A DNA stretch of 64,000 nt from DASSUW01 sp036257565. Lineage in GTDB: Bacteria > Actinomycetota > Thermoleophilia > Solirubrobacterales > Solirubrobacteraceae. Location: the NCBI GenBank assembly GCA_036257565.1, contig DATAFH010000111.1, positions 1 to 64,000 of the forward strand. The letters run 5' to 3'. The notes below the pieces were generated by a model. The model worked only from the letters and a program-made list of their open reading frames with translations, ran no database searches and had not been told where the DNA came from. This document shows, in pieces, positions 56,720 through 64,000 of the stretch. The position numbers and the translations under genes were made by a program. How positions within the stretch are numbered: the stretch's first letter is position 1; each line of letters begins with the position of its first letter.

Positions 56720-58958
56720 GCTCGTCCGCGCCGTGCGCCGAGCGGAACCGGCGCAGGCGCAGCGCGTTGCCCACCACCGACAGGCTCGAGAACATCATCG
56801 CGAGGCTCGCGATGACGGGGTTCAGCAGCCCGATCGCGGCCAGCGGGATGGCGGCCACGTTGTACCCGAAGGCCCAGCCGAGGTTCTGCTTGATCGTGCG
56901 CAGCGTGGCCCGGCTGAGGCCGATCGCGTCGGCCGCGGCCCGCAGGTCCCCGGACACCAGCGTCAGGTCCGACGCCTCGATCGCCACGTCGGTGCCGGTC
57001 CCGATCGACAGGCCGAGGTCGGCCTGGGCGAGCGCCGGAGCGTCGTTGACGCCGTCGCCGACCATGGCGACGACCCGGCCTTCGCCCTGCAGGCGGCGGA
57101 CGACGTCGGCCTTGTCGGCGGGCAGCACCTCGGCGATGACCTCGTCGATGCGGACCTCGGCGGCGACCGCGCGTGCCGTCGTCTTGTTGTCGCCGGTCAG
57201 CAGCACCGGGCGTAGCCCGAGCCGCTTCAGCGAAGCGACGGCCTCGGCGCTCGTCGGCTTCACGGTGTCGGCGACCGCGAACACCGCGACGGCACGCCCG
57301 TCCCAACCGGCGGCGATCGCGGTCTGCCCGCCCGCCTCGGCGGCCACGCGGGCCGCGTCGAGCTCCGGACCAAGGCGCATCGCCCAGTCCTCGAGCAGCG
57401 CCTGACGGCCGACGACGAGCGCGTGGCCTTCGACCACGCCCTCCACCCCGAGCCCGTCGCGGCTGTCGAAGCCGTCCACCGCGGCAAGCGGGCCGCGAGC
57501 GGCGGCGGCGGTCGCAATCGCCTGGGCGATCGGGTGCTCCGAGGCGTGCTCGAGCGAGCCGACGAGCCGCAGCGCGTCCGCCTCGTTCACGCCCTCAGCG
57601 ACCGTCACGCCGACGAGGCTCATCTTGCCGGTGGTCACCGTGCCGGTCTTGTCGAGCACGATCGTGTCGACCCGGCGAGTCGACTCGAGGATCTCCGGCC
57701 CCTTGATCAGGAGCCCGAGCTGCGCGCCGCGGCCGGTGCCGACCAGCAGCGCGGTCGGCGTGGCCAGCCCGAGCGCGCACGGGCACGCGATGATGAGCAC
57801 GGCCACCGCCGCGGTGAACGCGAACGTCGCGCTCTCGCCGGCGCCGAGCCAGAAGCCGAGCGTGGCGGCCGCCAGGGCGATGACGATCGGCACGAAGATG
57901 CCCGAGATGCGGTCGGCGAGGCGCTGGACCGGCGCCTTGCCGGTCTGCGCGTCCTCCACCAGCCGGGCGATCTGGGCGAGAGCCGTGTCGGCGCCGACCT
58001 TGGTGGCGCGCACGACGATCCGGCCGCCGGCGTTCACGGTCGCGCCGGCGACGGCCGAGCCGGGCTCGACCTCGACGGGCACCGACTCGCCGGTCAGCAC
58101 CGCCATGTCCAGCGCCGAGCGGCCGTCCTCGATGACGCCGTCGGTGGCGACCTTCTCGCCGGGCCGGACGACGAAACGGTCGCCCACGTGCAGCTCCTCG
58201 ACCGGGACCCGGCGCTCGGCGCCGTCGGCGTCGAGGATGGCGACGCTCTTGGCGGCGAGGTCGAGCAGCGCGCGCAGGGCGGCGCCCGCCCGCCGCTTGG
58301 CCCGCGCCTCGAAGAGGCGGCCGGCCAGCATGAAGGTGGTCACCACACCGGCGGTTTCGAGATAGATCTGATCGGCGCCCTCGCCTGACTTCGGGACCAG
58401 GTCGAAGCCCATGCGCATGTCGTTCATGCCGGCGTCGCCGATGAAGAGCGCGTACAGCGACCACAGCCACGCGGCGAGCGTGCCGAGGCTGACGAGCGTG
58501 TCCATCGTCGCCGTGCCGTGCTTGAGGTTGACCCACGCCGCGCGATGAAACGGCCAGCCGCCCCACAGCACGACCGGGGTCGCGAGCGTGAGCGACAGCC
58601 ACTGGAAGTTGTCGAACTGGAGCGCCGGGATCATCGCCATCAGCAGCGCCGGCAGCGAGAGCACGGCAGCGGCGATCACCCGGTGCCGCAGCGGCTCCGT
58701 CTCGTCCACCTCGGCACGCGCCTCGGGGGCGTCCGGCGCGTCCGGGAGCGCGGCCTGGTAGCCGGCGGCCTCGACGGCGGCGACGAGCTGCTCGCGGCCG
58801 ACGGCCGCCGGGTCGAACTCGACAGACGCCTTCTCGGTCGCGTAGTTCACGCTCGCGTTGACGCCGTCGAGCTTGTTCAGCCGGCGCTCGATGCGGTTCG
58901 CGCACGAGGCGCAGGTCATGCCCGTGATCGGCAGCTCGACGTGGCTCGGGGCGCTCAT
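56685..58958 (-). CDS. copA: Copper-exporting P1B-type ATPase
   Basis: This 757-aa protein has one N-terminal HMA domain with C16-x2-C19 in MTCASCA, eight predicted TM helices, actuator TGES (289-292) and the intramembrane metal motif C392-P-C394. Phosphorylated D436 is in DKTGT, and the hinge is GDGVNDAPALAQADLGLSIG. The CPC with downstream NLGWAFGYNVAAIPLA fits Cu+ (P1B-1) transport. It pumps Cu+ out of the cytosol. It overlaps the upstream secreted copper-linked protein gene by 4 nt and shares its operator. Confidence 0.95.
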   Translation of the reverse strand: MSAPSHVELPITGMTCASCANRIERRLNKLDGVNASVNYATEKASVEFDPAAVGREQLVAAVEAAGYQAALPDAPDAPEARAEVDETEPLRHRVIAAAVLSLPALLMAMIPALQFDNFQWLSLTLATPVVLWGGWPFHRAAWVNLKHGTATMDTLVSLGTLAAWLWSLYALFIGDAGMNDMRMGFDLVPKSGEGADQIYLETAGVVTTFMLAGRLFEARAKRRAGAALRALLDLAAKSVAILDADGAERRVPVEELHVGDRFVVRPGEKVATDGVIEDGRSALDMAVLTGESVPVEVEPGSAVAGATVNAGGRIVVRATKVGADTALAQIARLVEDAQTGKAPVQRLADRISGIFVPIVIALAAATLGFWLGAGESATFAFTAAVAVLIIACPCALGLATPTALLVGTGRGAQLGLLIKGPEILESTRRVDTIVLDKTGTVTTGKMSLVGVTVAEGVNEADALRLVGSLEHASEHPIAQAIATAAAARGPLAAVDGFDSRDGLGVEGVVEGHALVVGRQALLEDWAMRLGPELDAARVAAEAGGQTAIAAGWDGRAVAVFAVADTVKPTSAEAVASLKRLGLRPVLLTGDNKTTARAVAAEVRIDEVIAEVLPADKADVVRRLQGEGRVVAMVGDGVNDAPALAQADLGLSIGTGTDVAIEASDLTLVSGDLRAAADAIGLSRATLRTIKQNLGWAFGYNVAAIPLAAIGLLNPVIASLAMMFSSLSVVGNALRLRRFRSAHGADELSRTARTGGAA

Positions 58959-59863
58959 CGGCCCACCTCCAGCGTGAAGGCGGCGGTGCGGATGCGCCCG
59001 TCGTGCTTGAACTGCAGGTACAGGCGGTAGCGGCCCGGGCTCGGGAGCTCGGTCGTGAACGCCACCGCGTCGTCGGCCGGGTGCACGTGCAGGTAGGCGA
59101 GATCGCCCTCGCGCAGCGCGACGAGGTGTCCGCCGGCGCCGAGGTACGGCTCGGTCTGCACGGCCCGACCGCCGCGGGTCACGGTGAAGCGCAGGTCGGC
59201 CTCCCGGCCGGCGCGGACGCCTCGGGTGCCGTCGACGCGCACGCGGTACCCGTCGCCGGCGTCGGCGTTCACGGCCGGCGCGGGCAGCGGCCGGTAGTCG
59301 GCGTCGCCGTCGACGACCAGGTCGGCGGCGAGCGTCTGCGACGTCCCGCCGCGCTCGAAGTCGGCGAACACGCGGTAGGCGCCGGCATCCGGGAGGATGA
59401 GCTCGACGTGCCAGGTGCCGTCGGCATCCATCTCGGGATGGAGGTGCTGGAAGCCGCGGCCGTCGCGGCGCACGACGATCAGGTGCATCGGCCGCTCATG
59501 GGCGAGCTCGAAGTCACGCACCGCGCGGCCGCCGGCGCCGAGGATCGTGAACCGCAGCTCAGCCTCCTCGCCGCGCGGCAGCGCGTCGGCCGCGAGCGCG
59601 AGCCGTAGCCCGTCGTCGGCGACCGCAAGGCCGCGCACGGGGTCGCCCGCGGGCTCGGCGCCCATCCGGGCGCCGTCCATCGTCTCGCCCTCGTGGCCGT
59701 CGCGGGTCTCGTCACCGGCCGTGCCCTCGCTGTCGGGCCCGAACGCGCCGCCCGCGAGGGCGGCGCCGCCGAACACGACCGCCAGCACCACGGCGAAGCC
59801 GGCCAGCCTCGTGGGCGCGCTCATGCCGCGACCACGTCGACCAGATGCGTGCGCTCCGGACAT
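58955..59863 (-). CDS. Secreted/anchored His-rich protein of the copper operon
   Basis: This 302-aa protein has an N-terminal signal or anchor helix (LAGFAVVLAVVFGGAALAGG) and an acidic Met/His-containing linker. Two beta-sandwich repeats follow. The first has RPMHLIVVRRDGRGFQHLHPEM, the second GGHLVALREGDLAYLHVHP. The paired HLHP and HVHP motifs look like metal sites. The position before copA suggests periplasmic-side copper binding. I chose ATG 59863 because GGAGGAG lies 6 nt upstream. Confidence 0.78.
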   Translation of the reverse strand: MSGAHASGRRGRGMSAPTRLAGFAVVLAVVFGGAALAGGAFGPDSEGTAGDETRDGHEGETMDGARMGAEPAGDPVRGLAVADDGLRLALAADALPRGEEAELRFTILGAGGRAVRDFELAHERPMHLIVVRRDGRGFQHLHPEMDADGTWHVELILPDAGAYRVFADFERGGTSQTLAADLVVDGDADYRPLPAPAVNADAGDGYRVRVDGTRGVRAGREADLRFTVTRGGRAVQTEPYLGAGGHLVALREGDLAYLHVHPADDAVAFTTELPSPGRYRLYLQFKHDGRIRTAAFTLEVGR

Positions 59864-59890
59864 GGATGGCTCCTCCATGGGATCCAGCAT

Positions 59891-59913
59891 ATACCAATAG
59901 GGGGTAGGGGTAT
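59891..59913 (-). promoter_or_regulatory. CsoR-like copper operator candidate
   Basis: ATACC and GGTAT bracket a 13-bp G-rich centre (AATAGGGGGTAGG on the plus strand), about 28 bp before the start of the copper operon. CsoR operators are GC-tract dyads bounded by ATAC/GTAT-type ends. AT-rich TATATG next to it could be the -10. No csoR gene is in the window. Confidence 0.5.
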
Positions 59914-59963
59914 CCAGAGAATGCGGCAAAGCTGGCGCGAGGCGATCCAGTCGACGACGCGGC

Positions 59964-61244
59964 CTACGCGCGCGAGTGCAGGATGTCCACCACGGCCGCC
60001 GCCGTCCACGAGAAGTCCCGACTGCCCAGGCCCTCGCCGCTCAGCGGATCGAAGTACTCCCGCAGCCCCGCGGCCTCGACGAGCCGGACGGTCAGGTCCT
60101 CGAGCGCCCGCGCCTGCGCCTCGAGCCCGTGCCCGCGCAAGCCGCGCGCCAGCAGCCAGTTGAGGTTCGCCCACACCGGCCCGCGCCAGTAGCGCCGCCG
60201 GTCGAACCCCGCTCCGAGCAGGTCGAACGACGCGACCCCGATCCCGCCGGGAGCACGGAAGTGCGGCGACTCGAGCTCGGCCGCCAGCCGCGCCGCGACA
60301 TCCGCCGGCAGGTCGGGATCGAGCAGCGGGGCGAGCGAGAGGATCGTGCGCGGCTCGAGCAGCCGCCCGGAGCGCAGGTCGCGCGGTCGGAAGCGCTCCC
60401 CGTCCCACAGCCGTGCGTGCAGCGCCGCGTGGATCCCGGCCGCCGCCTCGCGGAACGGCCCGGCATCCTCCCCCACCCGCTCGGCGATCTCCGCGAGCGC
60501 GTGGGTCGACCACAGCCAGATCGCGTTGAAGAGCGGGTCCTCGACGAGGAACTGGCCGCTGCCGTCGTCGGCGTAGCCCGCGTCGCGGTAGGCGCGCGCG
60601 AGGTGCACGAAGCGATCGTAGGCCGCGTCGCTCGGGCGCTCGCTCGGGTCGACGTGACGGCGGTCGCGGCGCTCGTAGGGCTCGACGCCGTGCGGCGGCA
60701 GCTCCACCGCCGCGAGCGGCTCGTCCCAGGCCGGGCTGTCGTCGAGCCCCGACTCCCACGGGTGGACGATCGCCGCCAGCCCACCGCCGCCGATGTCCCG
60801 CCGCCCCGCGAGGTACTCGTGCTGGGCGGCCAGGAGGGGGAACACGCGCACGAGGAACTCGCCCCCTCCGTCGCTGCGCTCGGCCACCTCGAACGCGGCG
60901 CGCGCGTGCAGCGGCGGCTGGGTGAGCCCCGAGGTGGCGACACCGCCGACCTTGCCGGCGCGCGGGGTGGGCGGGACCCAAAATTGCGGGCCCGGGAAGT
61001 ACGCGTCCTCCGGCACGCCGGGCTGGAAGACGATGTGCGGCACGCGGCCGTCCGGCCACTGCCCGCGCAGCAGCGACTCGAGCTCGGTGGCGGCGCGCAT
61101 CGGGTCGAGCCACGACCAGCCGATCGCGATGTACGCCGCGTCCCAGCCCCACTGATGGGGGTACTGGCGGGGCGAGGGTACGGTCGAGCCGCCCCGCCAG
61201 TTCGCGGCCAGGACCGCCTCGGCGGCCCCGCTCAGCGCGGTCAT
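59964..61244 (-). CDS. GH63-like glycosidase (mannosyl/glucosylglycerate hydrolase type)
   Basis: This 426-aa (alpha/alpha)6-barrel protein opens LAANWRGGSTVPSPRQYPHQWGWDAAYIAIGWS with QWPDGRVPHIVFQPGV, the start of the GH63/MGH-type hydrolases. VHPWESGLDDSPAWDE carries an acidic catalytic candidate, and RRYWRGPVWANLNWLL the late conserved block. It lacks a signal peptide, so it acts on an imported sugar. The ATG overlaps the stop of the MalG-like permease. Confidence 0.85.
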   Translation of the reverse strand: MTALSGAAEAVLAANWRGGSTVPSPRQYPHQWGWDAAYIAIGWSWLDPMRAATELESLLRGQWPDGRVPHIVFQPGVPEDAYFPGPQFWVPPTPRAGKVGGVATSGLTQPPLHARAAFEVAERSDGGGEFLVRVFPLLAAQHEYLAGRRDIGGGGLAAIVHPWESGLDDSPAWDEPLAAVELPPHGVEPYERRDRRHVDPSERPSDAAYDRFVHLARAYRDAGYADDGSGQFLVEDPLFNAIWLWSTHALAEIAERVGEDAGPFREAAAGIHAALHARLWDGERFRPRDLRSGRLLEPRTILSLAPLLDPDLPADVAARLAAELESPHFRAPGGIGVASFDLLGAGFDRRRYWRGPVWANLNWLLARGLRGHGLEAQARALEDLTVRLVEAAGLREYFDPLSGEGLGSRDFSWTAAAVVDILHSRA

Positions 61245-62119
61245 CCCTTCTCGGCGCCCCGCGTGAGGCCCTCGGTCATGAGCCGCTCGGCGAAGAGGAA
61301 CAGCACGATGATCGGAATCGTGAGGATCACCGACCCGGCCATCAGCGTCGTTGCCGGCGTCTCGATCTCCGTGAGCTGCTGCACGCCGAGCGAGACCGTC
61401 CAGTTGTTGCGCTCCTCGACGAGGAAGAGGAGCGCGAACAGGAACTCGTTCCAGGCGATCATGAACGTGAACAGCCCGGTGGCGGCGATCGCCGGGACGG
61501 CCAGCGGCAGCGTCACCTTGCGGATCACCTGCAGCCGCGTGGCGCCGTCGACCTCCGCCGCGTCCTCGAGCGAGACCGGCACCGTGTCGAAGTAGTTGCG
61601 CAGCATGTAGACGCAGAGCGGCAGCGTCTGCGCGACGTAGACGATGACCAGCACCCACAGCTCGCCGCGCAGCCCCATCTTCGAGAAGGCCACGAACAGG
61701 GGGATCGCGAGCAGGATCGGCGGGAACAGGTAGACCGCCAGGAACAGGAAGTGCACCGTGCGCTTGCCGAAGAACTCCAGTCGCGACACCGCGTAGGCGC
61801 CGAGGATGGACACTGCGAGCGTGGCCACCACCGTCCCGAGGCCCAGCAGCGCCGAGTTGACGATGAAGCGGACGAAGCCCTCGCCGCCCTCGTCCGTGGG
61901 CTTGAGAACGCGCTCGTAGGCGGCGGTCGTGACGTCTCCGAGCCCGATGAAGATCTGCCCGGGCGACTCGAGGATCTCCGAGACCTCGCGCATCGAGAGC
62001 AGGACCATGTAGTAGAAGGGGAACAGCGTGATGAGCACGAAGAACGCGATCCCCAGCGGCCGCAGCACGCGCAGCGCCGCGACCTCGATGTGGTAGCGCG
62101 ACCAGCGATTGCGTCTCAT
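61241..62119 (-). CDS. Carbohydrate ABC permease (MalG-like)
   Basis: This 292-aa CUT1 permease has six hydrophobic segments and the EAA motif EDAAEVDGATRLQVIRKVTLPLAVPAIA. It forms the channel with the MalF-like protein. It overlaps by 4 nt with both neighbours. The ATPase (MsmX/UgpC type) is not in the window and may be shared. Confidence 0.92.
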   Translation of the reverse strand: MRRNRWSRYHIEVAALRVLRPLGIAFFVLITLFPFYYMVLLSMREVSEILESPGQIFIGLGDVTTAAYERVLKPTDEGGEGFVRFIVNSALLGLGTVVATLAVSILGAYAVSRLEFFGKRTVHFLFLAVYLFPPILLAIPLFVAFSKMGLRGELWVLVIVYVAQTLPLCVYMLRNYFDTVPVSLEDAAEVDGATRLQVIRKVTLPLAVPAIAATGLFTFMIAWNEFLFALLFLVEERNNWTVSLGVQQLTEIETPATTLMAGSVILTIPIIVLFLFAERLMTEGLTRGAEKG

Positions 62120-63105
62120 GGCTGGCGATCCCTCTCGCCGAAGAACTTGAGGTAGACGAGCAGCAGCACGGCAAGCACGCCCGCCATGAACATCGCCACT
62201 GCGGCCGACGCCCCGACGTCGTTGCGCGCCTGGAGGAAGCTGTAGACCTGGGTGGCGAGCACCTCGGTCCCGGCGCCCCCGCCGGTCAGCAGGTAGATCT
62301 CGTCGAACGCGTTGAACGTCCAGATGAACCGCAGCACGGCGATCAGCGCGATCACGCCCATGAGCTGCGGCAGGATGATGTGGCGGAAGACCTGGGTCGG
62401 CGTCGCCCCGTCGACCCGCGCCGCCTCCTCGAGATCGGCCGGCACGGCCTGCAGCCGCGCGAGCAGGAACAGGAAGGCGAACGGGAACGACTTCCAGGAC
62501 TCGAAGAGGATCACCATCAGCAGCGCGGTGGGCACGCCGATGCTGAGCCCGAACACGGTGATCGTCCCCTCCTCCTGGCTCAGGAACGGGATCGGCGAGT
62601 CCCAGCCCAGCACGTCGGTCCCCACCGCGTTCACGAACCCGAGCTGCGGGGACAGCAGCACCTGCCAGACGAAGGCGATGGCCACCACCGGCGCCACGTA
62701 CGGCAGCAGCAGGATGCCGCGTACGAGGCCCCGGCCCCGGAACGATCGCCGCACGAGCAGCGCCGCGATCAGGCCGAGGACGATGGCGCCGGTCGTGCCG
62801 AACACCGAGTAGACAAGCGTCGTGCGCGCCGCGGCCACGAAGTCCGACGAGCCCAGGAGCAGGTCGTAGTTGCGCAGCGTGTAGTCGCCGCCCAGGATGT
62901 CGAGGCGGCGGAGCTGCAGCAGGCGAATGCGCTGGAACGAGAGGATCAGCGCCCACAGCACGGGCACCACCACCATGACCACCACGACGATCACAGTGGG
63001 CGACACGAGCAGCACGCCCGCGCGCGAGTCGCGCCGCGCGCGGGTGTTCCGCGCGCGGCGCCGGCTCTGAGGCGCGGCCTCGACGGGGACGGGAGCGTCC
63101 ACCAT
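62116..63105 (-). CDS. Carbohydrate ABC permease (MalF-like)
   Basis: This 329-aa CUT1 permease has a basic N-terminus, six TM segments, EAA motif EEAARVDGATPTQVFRHIILPQLMG and FDEIYLLTGGGAGTEVL before the last helices. It lies 2 bp after the binding-protein gene and overlaps MalG by 4 nt. Confidence 0.92.
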   Translation of the reverse strand: MVDAPVPVEAAPQSRRRARNTRARRDSRAGVLLVSPTVIVVVVMVVVPVLWALILSFQRIRLLQLRRLDILGGDYTLRNYDLLLGSSDFVAAARTTLVYSVFGTTGAIVLGLIAALLVRRSFRGRGLVRGILLLPYVAPVVAIAFVWQVLLSPQLGFVNAVGTDVLGWDSPIPFLSQEEGTITVFGLSIGVPTALLMVILFESWKSFPFAFLFLLARLQAVPADLEEAARVDGATPTQVFRHIILPQLMGVIALIAVLRFIWTFNAFDEIYLLTGGGAGTEVLATQVYSFLQARNDVGASAAVAMFMAGVLAVLLLVYLKFFGERDRQP

Positions 63106-63107
63106 GA

Positions 63108-64000
63108 CTACTGCAGCCCGGCCTGCAGCTCCTCCGCGGTCGCCTGGACATCCTTGGCGGCGGCCGCCGGGTCCTTGCCTCCGATCACGTCGGCCACGGC
63201 GTTGGCCACCGGCTGCTCTCCGGACAGCGCGCCCATCAGCGCGCCCTGGCCCTGGGCGAAGCCCCAGCGCTGGAAGTTCTCGACGCCCTCACCGAGCGAG
63301 GCGATCGACTCCTCGGAGTAGAAGTCGCTCAGCGGCGCCTTCTTGTCCACGCCGCTCTCGAGCCCAGCCCACGCCTTCGTGAACTTCTCGGGATCCTCGG
63401 AGTCACCCGAGCGCACCGGGTACTTGCCCTGCGGCGAGAGCCCGAGCCAGCGCACGTAGCCGTCGCCCATCATGTACTCGACGAGCTTCTGGGCGTCCTC
63501 GGTGGGTGCGTCGACCGTGATGTTGAACGTCGACACCGAGCCGAACTGGCTCGGCTCGCCCGCCGCGCCCGTGAGTGGGCCGACGAGGCCGCTGTTCTTG
63601 GCCAGGTACGCCGGGTCCTTCTTGCACTCCTGGCACGTCGGCTTGGTGTCGTCGCGCAGGCCGGCCATGCCGTCGAGCAGGAACGGCGACCAGAACATCA
63701 TCGCGGCGCGCCCGGCGAAGTAGGTGGCGCGCGTGGAGTCCACATCCTGGGCGCCCTTGACCGAGTACTTGTTGGCCATGTCGCCGTACCAGCGCAGCGA
63801 CTCGGTGCACTCGGGCGAGTCGAACGTCACCTCGCCGGCGTCGTCGACCATGTTGCAGCCGTCGGCCAGCGCGATGTGCTCGAAGGTCTCGGCCGTGAAC
63901 CCGTCGCCCGGCGCGGTGGCCAGCGTGATGCCCGCCATGCCGTCGCTGTTGAGCTTCTGGGCGGCGGCCTGGACGTCGTCGAGCGTCTGCGGCGCCTGCA
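63108..64000 (-). CDS. Extracellular sugar-binding protein, CUT1 type (5' end cut)
   Basis: The frame enters from the right edge without a start and ends at 63108 after 297 visible codons. It shows the MalE/UgpB-type C-terminal half: YFAGRAAMMFWSPFLLDG, STFNITVDAPTEDAQKLVEYMMGDGYVRWLGLSPQGKYPVR and a helical end. Four cysteines in SPECTE and TCQECKKD may form disulfides. It would bind an oligosaccharide or glucosylglycerate-like sugar for the two permeases. The signal/lipobox lies outside the window. Confidence 0.88.
   Translation of the reverse strand, partial: QAPQTLDDVQAAAQKLNSDGMAGITLATAPGDGFTAETFEHIALADGCNMVDDAGEVTFDSPECTESLRWYGDMANKYSVKGAQDVDSTRATYFAGRAAMMFWSPFLLDGMAGLRDDTKPTCQECKKDPAYLAKNSGLVGPLTGAAGEPSQFGSVSTFNITVDAPTEDAQKLVEYMMGDGYVRWLGLSPQGKYPVRSGDSEDPEKFTKAWAGLESGVDKKAPLSDFYSEESIASLGEGVENFQRWGFAQGQGALMGALSGEQPVANAVADVIGGKDPAAAAKDVQATAEELQAGLQ

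Noticed and set aside
1..64000. tRNA, rRNA and insertion sequences
   Set aside because: No cloverleaf-like sequence, rRNA core sequence or transposase motif was recognised. A tRNAscan-SE and Rfam run would settle this.

Overview
The window is very GC-rich, densely packed bacterial DNA. Genes are tightly coupled (many ATGA/GTGA/TGATG overlaps) and GTG or TTG starts are common. It reads as an actinobacterial chromosome. A GuaB3-type IMPDH relative, a TatA/Tat-lipoprotein group, a JAMM protease near a CysM-type synthase, DUF1802, and several zinc-ribbon and gluzincin-like proteins suggest the class Thermoleophilia (Solirubrobacterales-like). That placement is inference. I saw no rRNA, tRNA, CRISPR array or insertion sequence.

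Layout. 1-9273 (mostly minus strand) is housekeeping: guaB3 (cut by the left edge), fruK-like/dac/LysM/pyrF/HU, then CDF transporter/rdgB/rph/murI and a lone Flp-type pilin. 9274-9899 is a non-coding gap with short repeats. 9900-18310 holds a glycosyltransferase, two zinc-ribbon proteins (one with a SPOR domain), a divergent HDAC-like/nadB pair, a hydroxyacid dehydrogenase, a DUF1802 protein and a degenerate peptidase-MA-like protein. 18506-21569 (minus) holds a DUF2007-like protein, a JAMM protease, TatA, two RR-signal ferritin-like proteins and cysM.

21586-36644 is a carbohydrate/polyol catabolic region. A HAAT-type ABC transporter (livHMJGF-like) is followed by a ROK repressor and a xylulokinase. 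Divergent from it runs an operon of FAD-linked oxidase, two TIM-barrel epimerases, a Tm-1-like/UPF0261 protein, a creatininase-family hydrolase, a DeoR regulator and a Gfo/Idh/MocA dehydrogenase. The enzyme classes resemble the IolG-IolN-IolO inositol route known from Thermotoga. 36954-43361 holds an HpcH/HpaI aldolase, an uncharacterised coupled operon (aminotransferase, two esterases, ATP-grasp ligase), and a convergent glycosyltransferase/acetyltransferase pair.

43397-46286 is the standout locus: a small EACC1-like protein overlapping an 847-aa caspase-family protease that carries an EF-hand loop, a membrane segment and FG-GAP repeats. It is a candidate biological-conflict or programmed-death module. 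46326-51735 is a ROK-controlled XylFGH-like sugar operon with a second Gfo/Idh dehydrogenase. 51875-56719 has a trypsin-like protease apparently without a propeptide, DHFR-like and YCII proteins, an M20 peptidase, a diaminopropionate-lyase-like enzyme and a VOC protein. 56685-59913 is a copper module (copA plus a secreted His-rich protein behind a CsoR-like site). 59964-64000 is a MalEFG-type sugar importer with a GH63-like glycosidase, cut by the right edge.

Outside genes, a ~118-bp palindromic element occurs twice, at 18336-18454 and in inverted orientation at 36812-36928. Each copy lies between convergent genes, and the base changes in its arms compensate one another.
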